From: Marinobacter sp. EhC06 | GTDB lineage: Bacteria > Pseudomonadota > Gammaproteobacteria > Pseudomonadales > Oleiphilaceae | NCBI RefSeq assembly: GCF_001650915.1 | Contig: NZ_LXYO01000037.1 | Span: forward strand, 1 to 64,000 | Direction of reading: 5' to 3' | Length of the DNA: 64,000 bases | Part shown: positions 18,583 to 27,660 of the stretch, in pieces | How positions within the stretch are numbered: the first letter of the stretch is position 1 | Layout: every line of letters begins with the position of its first letter | The notes under the pieces: generated by a model | Told to the model about the DNA's origin: nothing | Database searches by the model: none | What the model saw: only the letters and a program-made list of their open reading frames with translations | Made by a program: the position numbers and the translations under genes

Positions 18583-19092
18583 CAGCCACACGTCCACTGC
18601 CCACAGGCAGATCAGGGCCATGACGCCGGCAATAACATCGTCAACCATGATACCCAAACCGCCTGGCAGGTGCTGGTCCAGCCAACTGATGGGCCATGGT
18701 TTTGCAATGTCAAAAAGCCGGAACAGAGCGAAAGCCCCCAGAACTCCATAGATATTGTCGGGGAACAAACCAAGGGCGATCCACATCCCGACGAATTCAT
18801 CCCAGACAATGCCGCCATGATCATGAACCTTGAGGTCGTCGGCGGTCTTGCCACAGAGCCAGATGCCTACGATAAAAGCGACCAAGACCACCAGCCAGTA
18901 GCCCACGGGCGGTAACCAGGCAAAACTGTACCAGAGCGGGATGGCGGCCAGGCTTCCCCAGGTGCCAGGTGCCCTCGCGGTTGCTCCGCTGCCAAACCCA
19001 AAAGCCAGCAGATGCACGGGGTTCCTCAGAAAGCCTGGTGGTAGTATGACTGCCGGGGAATCGGGCTCTGGAGTTTGGCCTTCCTGACTCAT
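18565..19092 (-). CDS. pgpA: Phosphatidylglycerophosphatase A
   Basis: A 175-residue membrane phosphatase that turns phosphatidylglycerol phosphate into phosphatidylglycerol. The motifs FGSGATARAPGTWGSL (about 33-48) and VWDEFVGMWIAL (about 98) match PgpA, with four membrane segments. It overlaps thiL by 4 nt and is last in the run ribD-ribBA-ribH-nusB-thiL-pgpA. Confidence 0.94.
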   Translation of the reverse strand: MSQEGQTPEPDSPAVILPPGFLRNPVHLLAFGFGSGATARAPGTWGSLAAIPLWYSFAWLPPVGYWLVVLVAFIVGIWLCGKTADDLKVHDHGGIVWDEFVGMWIALGLFPDNIYGVLGAFALFRLFDIAKPWPISWLDQHLPGGLGIMVDDVIAGVMALICLWAVDVWLVPVMV

Positions 19093-20045
19093 GCTTCACT
19101 CCTGAAATGATCAAAACCCGCAGATAGCGCCTCCGAACTGCAGTCGGCGCCATCCAGATACAGCCCTTGCTCAGTCTCGACGGAACCGATCACGGTAAGC
19201 TGGCTCGTGAGAGAGCCCGGTGCGTGGTCCCAGTTTTCCTGGGTAAAACACAGGCACAGCTGGTAATCGTCTCCTGCACGCAATGCGTAGTCCAAAGCCT
19301 TCTCGCCCTTGAGCCTGACAAGCTCAGGCGAAAGAGGCAACCTGGCACTCTCGATCCGGGCCCCCACGCCGGAGGCATGCAGAATATGCCCAAGATCAGC
19401 CAGCAAACCATCAGAGATATCAATTCCGGCGCTGGCATACTGGCGAATCCCTGCCCCAAGATCCAGCCTGGGCCGGGGCCGGTGGTAATGCTCCAGTACG
19501 GAGAGCATGTCAGCGGAGGGGGCAGCTTCCGAGAGATAATCGAGGGCAGCGCCGGCGTTGCCCAGGGTTCCCGACACCGCAATCAGGTCGCCGGGACGGG
19601 CGCCGGACCGACGAACAGCACTCCCCTGCTCAACGGTACCATGCACCTGCAGGCTCAGAGTTAGCGGTCCGGAGGTGGTATCCCCGCCCGCCAATTCTAG
19701 ACCGAACGCTTCGCTGGCACTTCTCAGCCCCATTGAGAAGTCCTCAAGCCACTGCTCATCCACAGCGGGCAGCGTCAGCGCAAGCGTGAAACATTCCGGG
19801 TCTGCACCCATGGCCGCAAGATCACTGGCAGCTGCGGCGAGAGCACGCCAACCCAGGTAATCTGGACGATAGTTTCGGGGAAAATGGACACCCTCCACGA
19901 GGGCATCCACGGAAAAGACGAGATCCCGGCCAGCGGGAATCCGCTGAATCGCGCAGTCATCCCCGGGTCCCAGGATCAGGGATCGGGATTCCTGCCGCCC
20001 GGCAAGCGGCAGAAAGTAACGGCGAATCAGCTCGAACTCGCCCAT
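19089..20045 (-). CDS. thiL: Thiamine-monophosphate kinase
   Basis: A 318-residue kinase that makes thiamine diphosphate from thiamine monophosphate. N-terminal GEFELIRRYF and GPGDDCAI (Mg/ATP binding), FSVDALVEGVHF and GGDTTSGP are the family landmarks, and GIDISDGLLADLGHI lies in the second domain. It is 3 nt after nusB and overlaps pgpA, the standard nusB-thiL-pgpA order. Confidence 0.96.
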   Translation of the reverse strand: MGEFELIRRYFLPLAGRQESRSLILGPGDDCAIQRIPAGRDLVFSVDALVEGVHFPRNYRPDYLGWRALAAAASDLAAMGADPECFTLALTLPAVDEQWLEDFSMGLRSASEAFGLELAGGDTTSGPLTLSLQVHGTVEQGSAVRRSGARPGDLIAVSGTLGNAGAALDYLSEAAPSADMLSVLEHYHRPRPRLDLGAGIRQYASAGIDISDGLLADLGHILHASGVGARIESARLPLSPELVRLKGEKALDYALRAGDDYQLCLCFTQENWDHAPGSLTSQLTVIGSVETEQGLYLDGADCSSEALSAGFDHFRSEA

Positions 20046-20048
20046 CGG

Positions 20049-20525
20049 CTAGCGGGAGCGGGTCTCAGCGAGCCGGAGTCGGCCGCTCAGCTTGTCGAGG
20101 ATGCTGTTGACGAACTTATGGCCCTCGGTGCCGCCGAAGCGCTTGGCCATTTCAATGCCCTCGTTGATAACCACCTTATAGGGCACATCAAGCCGATGCT
20201 TCAGCTCATAGGCCCCCAAACGGACAATGGCCAGCTCCACCGGGTCAACCTCGTTGATAGGCCGATCGAGAAAAGGCTCGATCAACTTGTCCAGCTCGCC
20301 CTGCTCGCGATGGACACCACGGAGCAGATCGCGGAAATACAGCAGATCAACCTTGGTCATGTCATTGTCGACCATGAACTCGGCTTCAATGTCAGAAATC
20401 GCCGTCTTGCTGAAATGGCGCTGATATAGCCCCTGCATGGCCAGGGCCCTGGCACGGCGTCGATCACCGGCTTTCGGTTGGCCGGACGGGGCCGGCTGCG
20501 GTGATGTACCTTCAGTTTCGCTCAT
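20049..20525 (-). CDS. nusB: Transcription antitermination factor NusB
   Basis: A 158-residue all-helical RNA-binding protein that joins NusE on boxA to prevent early termination of rRNA transcripts. The Arg-rich start RRARALAMQGLYQ and the C-terminal VINEGIEMAKRFG and KFVNSILDKL match NusB. An N-terminal extension of about 20 residues rich in Pro/Ser/Gln is extra. The start codon overlaps the ribH stop by one base. Confidence 0.95.
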   Translation of the reverse strand: MSETEGTSPQPAPSGQPKAGDRRRARALAMQGLYQRHFSKTAISDIEAEFMVDNDMTKVDLLYFRDLLRGVHREQGELDKLIEPFLDRPINEVDPVELAIVRLGAYELKHRLDVPYKVVINEGIEMAKRFGGTEGHKFVNSILDKLSGRLRLAETRSR

Positions 20526-21001
20526 TACTCACCCAGCTTCTTGAAGAGGCTGACCATTTCAAGGGCGGTGATCGCCGCTTCCGCACCTTTGTTACCAGCC
20601 TTGGTTCCGGAGCGCTCGATAGCCTGTTCAATGGACTCCACCGTCAGCACACCGAAAGTCACTGGCACATCAGTATCAAGACTGACCGCGCCAAGACCAC
20701 TAGAGGCCTCGCCGGCAACATACTCGAAATGGGGTGTACCACCACGGATGACAGCACCCAGGGCGATAATCGCATCGTACTCACCGGTTTCTGCAACGCG
20801 CTTGACGGCCAGGGGCATTTCATAGGCCCCCGGTACGCGAACGATAGTGACGTCGTCATCGGAAATGCCGTGACGGCGCAGGGTGTCCAGCGCGCCTTCA
20901 ACCAGGCTTTCTACAACAAAGCCGTTAAAACGGCCCACCACCAGGGCATAACGCCCGCTGCACTCGGTGAAATCACCTTCAATTACTCTAATATCTGCCA
21001 T
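20525..21001 (-). CDS. ribH: Lumazine synthase
   Basis: A 158-residue enzyme that joins DHBP and the ribityl pyrimidine to lumazine. The motifs GRFNGFVVESLVEGA, VPGAYEMPLAVK, GAVIRGGTPHFEYV and GVLTVESIEQA are all visible. I start at MADIRVIEG (21001). The frame runs 17 codons further upstream, but those residues are unlike the family. It belongs to the ribD-ribBA-ribH-nusB group. Confidence 0.95.
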   Translation of the reverse strand: MADIRVIEGDFTECSGRYALVVGRFNGFVVESLVEGALDTLRRHGISDDDVTIVRVPGAYEMPLAVKRVAETGEYDAIIALGAVIRGGTPHFEYVAGEASSGLGAVSLDTDVPVTFGVLTVESIEQAIERSGTKAGNKGAEAAITALEMVSLFKKLGE

Positions 21002-21048
21002 CGATGGCTCCTTCACGTGTCGCGGCATCGGGGCCACGACCGGGTTTG

Positions 21049-22164
21049 TCATTCAGGGGTATAGGGAACGTACTCAACAACTTCTAGATCGAAACCGGAG
21101 ATCGCCGAGAATTTGATCGGCGGGCTCAGCAGACGCATCTTGCCAACACCGATATCCCGGAGAATCTGGGAACCAGTGCCTACGGTGAAGTAAACGCCTG
21201 AGCTGCCCTTGCCAGAAGAGCCTTTACCCTCATCAAAGAATTCCTGGATCCGGTCTTCCAGGTTGTAGCTGTCCTCGGCACTGTTCAGCAGGACAACCAC
21301 GCCCTTGCCTTCTTCCGCCACTTTTTCCAGCGCGTGATGTAAAGGCCAACTGCGGGAATCCTTGCGGCGGGCACCCAGAAGGTCCCGAAGGGTATCGGTG
21401 ATGTGAACACGAACATAGGCCGGTTCGTCGGGAGAAATATCCCCCATCAACATGGCCAGGTGAGTTGCTCCCTGGATGTTGTCACGATAGGTCCGAAGCT
21501 TGAATACGCCGTACTCGGTATCCAGGTCGTTCTCTTCAACACACTCAACAGTGCGCTCGTTCATAGTGCGGTAATGAATCAGGTCGGCAATGGTGCCGAT
21601 CTTGAGGTCGTGTTCTTCGGCAAACCGCTCCAGATCTTCCCGGCGGGCCATTGAGCCATCGTCATTCATAATCTCACAGATCACGCCTGCCGGCTCACAA
21701 CCGGCCAGTGCTGCGAGATCACAGGATGCTTCCGTGTGCCCTGCGCGGCTTAACACACCGCCGGGATCAGACATCAACGGGAAAATATGGCCGGGCTGAA
21801 CCAGATCACTGGCCTTGGCATTGCGGGCGACCGCTGCCTGCACGGTGCGTGCCCGGTCTGCCGCGGAAATACCAGTGGTCACGCCCACGGCGGCCTCAAT
21901 GGAGAGGGTAAACTTGGTTCCGAAACCAGAGGCGTTCTGCTGGACCATCAGCGGCAACCCCAGTTGCTCACAGCGATCCCGGGTCATGGGCATGCAGATC
22001 AGGCCACGACCAAACCGGGCCATGAAGTTGATGGCTTCGGCCGTGCAATGCTCAGCAGCCATCACGAGATCGCCCTCATTCTCGCGATCCTCGTCATCCA
22101 TCAGTATGACCATCTTGCCCTGACGGATATCTTCAATGATGTCTTCAATGCTGTTCAGTGCCAT
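21049..22164 (-). CDS. ribBA: DHBP synthase with degenerate GTP cyclohydrolase II domain (RibBA-like)
   Basis: A 371-residue fusion. The N-terminal DHBP synthase (RibB) domain is intact: DDEDRENEGDLVMAAE, HTEASCDLAALAG, CEIMNDDGSMAR. It makes the four-carbon precursor of riboflavin. The C-terminal GCHII domain has the fold landmarks (VRVHITDTLRDLLGARR, RDIGVGKMRLL) but lacks the zinc-binding Cys set (C-x-G-D...C-x-C) at the place where ALEKVAEEGKG follows. GTP cyclohydrolase activity is therefore doubtful, and the gene resembles the RibBX variants. A real RibA is expected elsewhere. Start chosen at ATG 22164; GTG 22176 is possible. Confidence 0.9.
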   Translation of the reverse strand: MALNSIEDIIEDIRQGKMVILMDDEDRENEGDLVMAAEHCTAEAINFMARFGRGLICMPMTRDRCEQLGLPLMVQQNASGFGTKFTLSIEAAVGVTTGISAADRARTVQAAVARNAKASDLVQPGHIFPLMSDPGGVLSRAGHTEASCDLAALAGCEPAGVICEIMNDDGSMARREDLERFAEEHDLKIGTIADLIHYRTMNERTVECVEENDLDTEYGVFKLRTYRDNIQGATHLAMLMGDISPDEPAYVRVHITDTLRDLLGARRKDSRSWPLHHALEKVAEEGKGVVVLLNSAEDSYNLEDRIQEFFDEGKGSSGKGSSGVYFTVGTGSQILRDIGVGKMRLLSPPIKFSAISGFDLEVVEYVPYTPE

Positions 22165-22228
22165 ATGGTTTTGCACCCTTGTGGCGTTCCGGCAAATATT
22201 GGTGTCCGGAACAGCCTGAGTTTATGGA

Positions 22229-23344
22229 TTACCGGCGGGCAAGGATCAGACGCTGATCCTCACCTACCTGACGTCGGTCCAGCACTTTCCATTGTACTTT
22301 ATCTGCCATGGTGTCCAGCGGCAGATGCGCGGTCGGACGTCCCGTGCTGCCGAGAAAAACCGGCGCCTGATAGAGCCAGAGTTCATCGACCAGGTTTTCG
22401 CTGATAAAGGTGCCGGCCAGAGTAGGACCTGCCTCAACCAGCAGCTCGTTGATCCCCAGCTCCCCAAGCGAGTCCAGGAGCTCCGCCAGATCAATACCGT
22501 TATCCTTCCAGGCGACGCCAGTAAGGCTGATACCCAGCGCCGCCAGATCCTGGGCCGGTGCTGTCGCCAGGGTCGATGACGCACAGAACACCTGCACGTT
22601 ACCCCCCTGAAGAATTTTCGCGGAAGACGGCGTGCGCGCGTCCCGGTCGGCAATCACCCGGAGCGGCTGCCTGGACGGCTCCGTCGCGTCGCCGATATCC
22701 CCCAGCTCTTCGCGTCGGACTGTCAGTGACGGGTCATCGGCGAGCACCGTGCCGACACCGGTCAGGATGGCATCACTAATCGCTCTCAGACGCTGAACAT
22801 CCTGACGGGCCTCTGCACCGGTTATCCACTGGCTCTCACCGGAGGCCATGGCGGTACGGCCATCCAGGCTAGCCGCCATTTTAAGTCGCACCCAGGGACG
22901 CCCCGTGTTCATGCGCTTCATGAACCCCGGATTCAGGCGGGTAGCTTCTTCCGCCAGCAGGCCCTCGGTAACCCGCACGCCTGCTTCCCTCAGCATATCC
23001 AGCCCCCGGCCAGACACCGAGGGATTCGGATCCTTGGTCGCGGCGTAGACATGCGCAACGCCAGCATCAATGAGGGCCCTGGCGCAGGGCGGCGTGCGGC
23101 CAAAATGGCTGCACGGCTCAAGTGTTACATACGCCGTCGCGCCCCGGGCATCGGGACCCGCCTGACTCAGGGCACGGGTCTCGGCGTGGGCTTCTCCGGC
23201 ACGCTCATGCCAGCCCTCACCGAGTATCAGATCGCCGCGGGCAATGACACAGCCAACCCGGGGATTGGGATGGGTAGAGTACCGACCGCGCCAGGCAAGC
23301 TGGACAGCCCGCGCCATCATGGCCCTGTCGCGGTTCTCGATCAT
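22229..23344 (-). CDS. ribD: Bifunctional riboflavin biosynthesis deaminase/reductase
   Basis: A 371-residue two-domain enzyme. The deaminase domain has the zinc motif HAETRALSQAG and PCSHFGRTPPCARALI (about 50-90). The reductase domain follows, with LKMAASLDGRTAMASGESQWITG and LVEAGPTLAGTFI. It performs two steps of the pyrimidine branch. It overlaps the nrdR stop by 4 nt. The next gene is ribBA, not ribE (riboflavin synthase), which many relatives carry at this point. Confidence 0.95.
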   Translation of the reverse strand: MIENRDRAMMARAVQLAWRGRYSTHPNPRVGCVIARGDLILGEGWHERAGEAHAETRALSQAGPDARGATAYVTLEPCSHFGRTPPCARALIDAGVAHVYAATKDPNPSVSGRGLDMLREAGVRVTEGLLAEEATRLNPGFMKRMNTGRPWVRLKMAASLDGRTAMASGESQWITGAEARQDVQRLRAISDAILTGVGTVLADDPSLTVRREELGDIGDATEPSRQPLRVIADRDARTPSSAKILQGGNVQVFCASSTLATAPAQDLAALGISLTGVAWKDNGIDLAELLDSLGELGINELLVEAGPTLAGTFISENLVDELWLYQAPVFLGSTGRPTAHLPLDTMADKVQWKVLDRRQVGEDQRLILARR

Positions 23345-23859
23345 GCCTTTCCTTTCGGGGCGTGGTTATCCGCCAGCGCTTTAGCCACATCAACAGCCGC
23401 CTCGCCGTTGCTTGCCGACAACCTCTCAATCTCTTCCTTGAATTCGTTGATATCCTGGAAGCTTCGATACACCGAAGCGAAGCGGACATAGGCAACCTTG
23501 TCCAACTGACGCAACTCGGTCATTACCTCCTCGCCCAGTTGCATGGATTTCACTTCGCGCTCGCCGGTCGCCCGCAAACGGTATTTGATCCGATTCAGGG
23601 CCGCGTCAATCTGCTCGATGCTTACCGGCCGCTTTTCCAGCGCTTTCATCAGCCCTGCACGCAGCTTTTCTTCATCAAACGGCTGCCGGGTGCCGTCCTG
23701 CTTGACCACACGCGGCATCACCAGCTCTGCAGACTCGAAGGTCGTGAACCGTTCCCGACAGGACAGGCATTCCCTGCGGCGACGCACCTGATCACCCTCG
23801 GCCACCAGCCGGGAGTCAATCACCTTGGTATCTGCTTCACCACAGAAGGGACAATGCAT
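23341..23859 (-). CDS. nrdR: Transcriptional repressor NrdR
   Basis: A 172-residue repressor of ribonucleotide reductase genes. The N-terminal zinc ribbon is MHCPFC...RRRECLSC, and the ATP-cone domain follows (VVKQDGTRQPFDEEKLRAG, about 48-66). Length is slightly longer than usual because of a C-terminal tail after IERLSASNG. It leads the nrdR-ribD-ribBA-ribH-nusB-thiL-pgpA run. Confidence 0.97.
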   Translation of the reverse strand: MHCPFCGEADTKVIDSRLVAEGDQVRRRRECLSCRERFTTFESAELVMPRVVKQDGTRQPFDEEKLRAGLMKALEKRPVSIEQIDAALNRIKYRLRATGEREVKSMQLGEEVMTELRQLDKVAYVRFASVYRSFQDINEFKEEIERLSASNGEAAVDVAKALADNHAPKGKA

Positions 23860-23881
23860 AGTCAGGAACTCCGAGGAGGAA

Positions 23882-23905
23882 GCCGGGCCGACTGATCGGC
23901 CCGGC
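23882..23905. terminator. Hairpin between glyA and nrdR
   Basis: A perfect 10-bp stem GCCGGGCCGA / TCGGCCCGGC with loop CTGA. On the minus strand it follows the glyA stop by about 30 nt. No long U-tract follows, so it may attenuate rather than fully stop read-through into nrdR. Confidence 0.5.
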
Positions 23906-23936
23906 GAATCATGCCTGTAGTCTAGCTATAAAACGA

Positions 23937-25190
23937 TTAGCCGTAGACAGGAAAACGGGCGCAGAGCGCGCTCACCTGTTCGCGAACCCGGCTGTTGACC
24001 GCGTCATCGTCCAGGTTATCGAGGATATCGCAGATCCAGCCAGCCAGGTCACGACACTCCGACTCGCCGAAACCGCGGGTGGTAATCGCCGGGGTACCAA
24101 TACGAAGACCGGAAGTAACGAACGGAGACCGGGGATCATTAGGAACCGCGTTCTTGTTCACAGTAATGTGAGCACGGCCCAGTGCCGCATCCGCATCTTT
24201 ACCGGTAATGTCCTGCTTGATCAGGCTGACCAGGAACAGGTGGTTCTTTGTGCCACCGGAGACTACGTCATAGCCGCGATCAACGAACACCTGAGCCATG
24301 GCAGAGGCGTTCTTCACAACCTGCTGTTGGTAGATCTTGAAATCGTCGCTCATGGCTTCCTTGAAGCACACGGCCTTGGCGGCAATCACGTGCATCAGAG
24401 GGCCACCCTGGCCGCCCGGAAATACCGCAGAGTTCAGCTTCTTCTGCAGGTCAGCATCATCGCAGGCCAGGATCAGACCACCGCGGGGACCGCGAAGGGT
24501 CTTGTGGGTGGTGGTTGCAATCACGTGGGCGTGCGGAACCGGATCCGGGTAAACGCCGGCGGCTACCAGACCAGCAACGTGGGCCATATCAACAAACAGA
24601 TAGGCCCCCACCTTGTCCGCAATCTCACGGAAGCGGGCGAAATCCAGTTCCTGGGAATAGGCTGAGAAGCCGGCAATAATCATCTTCGGCTTGTGCTCAA
24701 CGGCCAGCGCTTCCACTTCGTCGTAATCGATCAGGCCGGTTTCCGGGTTCAGGCCGTACTGCACGGCGTGATAGATCTTGCCGGAGAAGTTTACACTGGC
24801 ACCATGGGTCAGGTGACCACCGTGCGCCAGACTCATACCCAGAACAGTATCGCCTGGCTTGAGCAGGGCCATGAAAACAGCGGAGTTGGCCTGGGAGCCG
24901 GAATGCGGCTGAACGTTGGCATAGGCAGCACCAAACAGTTCCTTGGCGCGCTCAATCGCCAGATCTTCGGCAATATCCACGAACTCGCAGCCGCCATAGT
25001 AGCGCTTGCCCGGATAGCCTTCCGCGTACTTGTTGGTCAGCACGCTGCCCTGGGCTTCCATCACCCGGGGGCTGGTGTAGTTCTCGGACGCAATCAGCTC
25101 GATGTGAGCTTCCTGACGCTTCTCTTCCGCCTGCATGGCGTTCCAGAGTTCGTCGTCAAAGCCGGCGATTTTCATTTCACGATTAAACAT
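23937..25190 (-). CDS. glyA: Serine hydroxymethyltransferase
   Basis: A 417-residue PLP enzyme that exchanges serine and glycine with tetrahydrofolate. ELIASENYTSPRVMEAQGS, the HSGSQAN segment and the PLP lysine in TTTHKTLRGPRGG (about 226-238) are visible. Length is normal. It is the last core gene before the accessory region. Its 5' side faces about 1.2 kb without genes. Confidence 0.98.
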   Translation of the reverse strand: MFNREMKIAGFDDELWNAMQAEEKRQEAHIELIASENYTSPRVMEAQGSVLTNKYAEGYPGKRYYGGCEFVDIAEDLAIERAKELFGAAYANVQPHSGSQANSAVFMALLKPGDTVLGMSLAHGGHLTHGASVNFSGKIYHAVQYGLNPETGLIDYDEVEALAVEHKPKMIIAGFSAYSQELDFARFREIADKVGAYLFVDMAHVAGLVAAGVYPDPVPHAHVIATTTHKTLRGPRGGLILACDDADLQKKLNSAVFPGGQGGPLMHVIAAKAVCFKEAMSDDFKIYQQQVVKNASAMAQVFVDRGYDVVSGGTKNHLFLVSLIKQDITGKDADAALGRAHITVNKNAVPNDPRSPFVTSGLRIGTPAITTRGFGESECRDLAGWICDILDNLDDDAVNSRVREQVSALCARFPVYG

Positions 25191-25420
25191 GGATGCGCTG
25201 CCCCTGTGTGCTTGGCTGGCCCGGAGAGCTTTGGCGATCTCCGCAGGCTCCCAGAAAAATTGGGCCGCTATTCTATCTTACAAACGGGTGAAAAATCACC
25301 CTTTATACCGTCCGCAGATACCGGCATGCGGCCAACTCCGGTTTCTGCTCAATTGCTATCAAAGGTACGTTTCGTTACCTTACCCGATTACTGTTCTCAG
25401 GTACTGGCACCCGTGGTGTC

Positions 25421-25524
25421 GGCCTCCGGGATGGGCAGTCCGGGATACGCTGTGAATACATCCCTGTACGCTCGACAAAATCATCCCTGATTTTGACGAT
25501 CCCGGACTGCCCACCCCGAAGGCC
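25421..25524. repeat. Compound hairpin repeat upstream of glyA
   Basis: The outer arms (25421-25446 and about 25499-25524) share GGGCAGTCCGGGAT and flank a 50-bp spacer. That spacer itself holds the smaller hairpin CAAAATCA-TCCC-TGATTTTG. It is GC-rich like the core genome, so it belongs to the glyA side rather than the island. It looks like a dispersed extragenic or MITE-like unit, but only one copy is in this window. Confidence 0.65.
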
Positions 25525-25760
25525 TTGATCAGGCACCTGACGTGTATTCATTTCTCAAGCGACTGTTTGATAAAAGGATTCTGCCAACATGGCCCAATAA
25601 GCTGATCTATCCCATTAGTTTTTAGTTAGGTTTGTGCGCAGGCTGACGGCCTCAGCACTAACGGTCCTCTCAGCCTGGTCGAGCGTCTCACCGCCCTAAA
25701 ATTCACGAAAAACCAGCCGCTTTCGTTATCTTTCATCGATTTTGGACCAAATCTGGGCTC

Positions 25761-25777
25761 AAAACTTAACTTTTTGT
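25761..25777 (+). repeat. Left attachment-site candidate (17-bp direct repeat)
   Basis: AAAACTTAACTTTTTGT, identical to 60562-60578 and in the same orientation. It lies where GC-rich core sequence gives way to AT-rich accessory DNA, about 570 bp upstream of glyA. Confidence 0.7.
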
Positions 25778-26410
25778 ACGTGTCCAGATATCGCACCCCG
25801 CCGACGATAGTCAGTCCGTTTATAGTTTTAAAAGCAAAAATTCACTGCTCAGACTAGCCCTCAACGCGGGCAGTGAGCCAGCACATTGCTTCGATAGCTA
25901 CACAATTGATGTTCGTTAATCGCTGTTAGCTGGATCAGACTCAAGATGGCGGCCGCCCGGCGACCAAATGACCTTGAAAAATTTTTGTCCGCTTCGGCCA
26001 AATCATGGTGAGGTACGCCGCGAGCCTTGGCCGCATATGTGCTTTCCGGTTTTAAACAAAAGCGGATATTCAGATTTGGCTATCAGTGCCTTTTTGCGAG
26101 ATTTCCTGGATAGCGGATATCACCGACAGACGTCGAAAAACTTCGTCGCTTAATTGTAGGTTTTAAAGTCTCAAGAATTTATGAAATAGTGCTGCGGAGT
26201 AAAATTAGGTAGGCGAACCTTAAAATTGCGCCAAAAACGACAATCTACGAATATCTCGATGCAAAATGTTTCGGTGATAGACTCGTAGGCCGCTGATAAT
26301 TAAATATAAAGTGGCGTTTTATGCCTTTTCCCATTGAAGAGTATGCTCATGCGGGACATACGTCATTTTCCGTTGAGTAAGCTGTTAGATTTTCAAGGAC
26401 TACTTACCAA
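25778..26410. other. AT-rich stretch with no supported gene
   Basis: I find no convincing coding frame, RNA gene or insertion sequence here. It holds one copy of the AAAGCGRAYATTCAGAT motif (26058-26076), which recurs in two other non-coding parts of the island. The last 100 bp probably contain the promoter of the SIR2-like gene. Confidence 0.6.
26058..26076 (+). repeat. Dispersed island motif, copy 1
   Basis: AAAAGCGGATATTCAGATT. It is related on the opposite strand to 29828-29855 and 42554-42581. Confidence 0.45.
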
Positions 26411-27613
26411 ATGTTAGCATTTTTTCTAGGTGCAGGAGCGTCAGTAGAGTGTGGGATGCCGCTTGTCTGGCCATTTACAACCACATTTAGGGAGAATGTT
26501 TTAAAAAGGATTGGTACACAGCTATTCAATTTTTCAGATAACGAGGAAGTCAAAGAGCGATTTGTGGCAATCATAGGCAATACCAATATGCACTATGAGC
26601 AAATGGTAAGCGAGCTAGAGAAATGGAAGTTATCTTCGGTTGGAAAAGAGCGCGAAATTGTTGATGGGTTAATTAATCAAGCCATAGAATGCATCCAGTT
26701 ATTGCTCTTGGATCTGCAAGAGAAGTGCAACCCCAGAATGCAGTTGAGATTTGATCACTATTTTGGTTTGAAAGCGATCATCAAACAAATTGGCTGTTTA
26801 GATATCTACTCACTGAATCATGACTTAATCGTAGAGGAGCTATGTGCATTCTACAAAATTCCGTTCAAAGATGGCTTCTATGCTGATCGTGAACATGGAT
26901 ATAGTCGATTGGGTTCGTTCAAAGTTCTTACGAAAGAGGAGCTTCAGCAGCACCGCTTAGACTTCTTTGATCAAAACGAGTCTGGCGTTAATCTTGTCAA
27001 GCTACACGGATCATTTGATATTTTTGCAATAGAAGATAAAGGTAAATATCTGAAATCCATCGGAAATAGCGAGTTTGGGTCTTACGTTAGGGCGGTGAGA
27101 AATATCGAAAGACTTAGCTTGGAGGAATGCCGAAAGTCAGGCGCTCGAGGGGTTAATGAGCTTTTTGTTAATGATGACTCTGGTGAATTGCAATTTCTAA
27201 GGCGATCTTTACTTTCAGGTGGACACAAGTTTTCAGACAAGTTTGAACAGATTGCACCTAGAGAGTTATTTGAAGAATTTAAAACTAGAATTTTGTCTGC
27301 CCGTGAACTTGTTGTCATTGGCTATGGTTTCGGAGATAAGCATGTAAATGTGGTCTTTTGTGATTGGTTGAAGATCCCCGGCACAAAGTTAATTATCTGT
27401 GACCCATATCGAACCGAAGTCCCAGACTGCTTATCAAGCAATGCTAACCAAGTGGAAATTAGAAACTTGGGATTCACAGACTTGCTTTTATCATTTGACC
27501 CCGAGGGTGACACTGATGATAAAAAGCAAAAGCGAATGCTTATTCAATATCTTGAGTCATTGTCTAAGTCAGAGATTGAAAATCTAACAGGTTTTTTAAA
27601 AGGACGCTCCTGA
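26411..27613 (+). CDS. SIR2-like domain protein, probable defence effector
   Basis: A 400-residue protein with the NAD-binding SIR2 fold landmarks: FLGAGAS at residues 5-11, SLNHD at 134-138 (equivalent of T-x-N-Y/H-D), KLHGS near 198, and VVIGYGFGD near 300. The last is typical of the SIR2_2-type proteins found in defence systems, not of protein deacetylases. There is no zinc-ribbon Cys set, which also argues against a deacetylase. Such domains usually deplete NAD+ after phage infection; that role is inferred here. The C-terminal 60 residues are polar and helical. The DNA is clearly AT-rich. A small membrane-protein frame follows 47 nt later and could be its partner. Confidence 0.8.
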   Translation: MLAFFLGAGASVECGMPLVWPFTTTFRENVLKRIGTQLFNFSDNEEVKERFVAIIGNTNMHYEQMVSELEKWKLSSVGKEREIVDGLINQAIECIQLLLLDLQEKCNPRMQLRFDHYFGLKAIIKQIGCLDIYSLNHDLIVEELCAFYKIPFKDGFYADREHGYSRLGSFKVLTKEELQQHRLDFFDQNESGVNLVKLHGSFDIFAIEDKGKYLKSIGNSEFGSYVRAVRNIERLSLEECRKSGARGVNELFVNDDSGELQFLRRSLLSGGHKFSDKFEQIAPRELFEEFKTRILSARELVVIGYGFGDKHVNVVFCDWLKIPGTKLIICDPYRTEVPDCLSSNANQVEIRNLGFTDLLLSFDPEGDTDDKKQKRMLIQYLESLSKSEIENLTGFLKGRS

Positions 27614-27660
27614 CGTCGCGCCTTTTACAAAAGCGTTAAGCTTAAACCAGAGGGTGATAT

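Noticed and set aside
25968..26153. 61-residue frame near the left island end
   Set aside because: Weak start, no domain, and it overlaps a repeat motif.
26411..27613. Classical protein deacetylase (CobB)
   Set aside because: The zinc-binding Cys set and the CobB-specific segments are absent; the pattern fits defence-type SIR2 domains.
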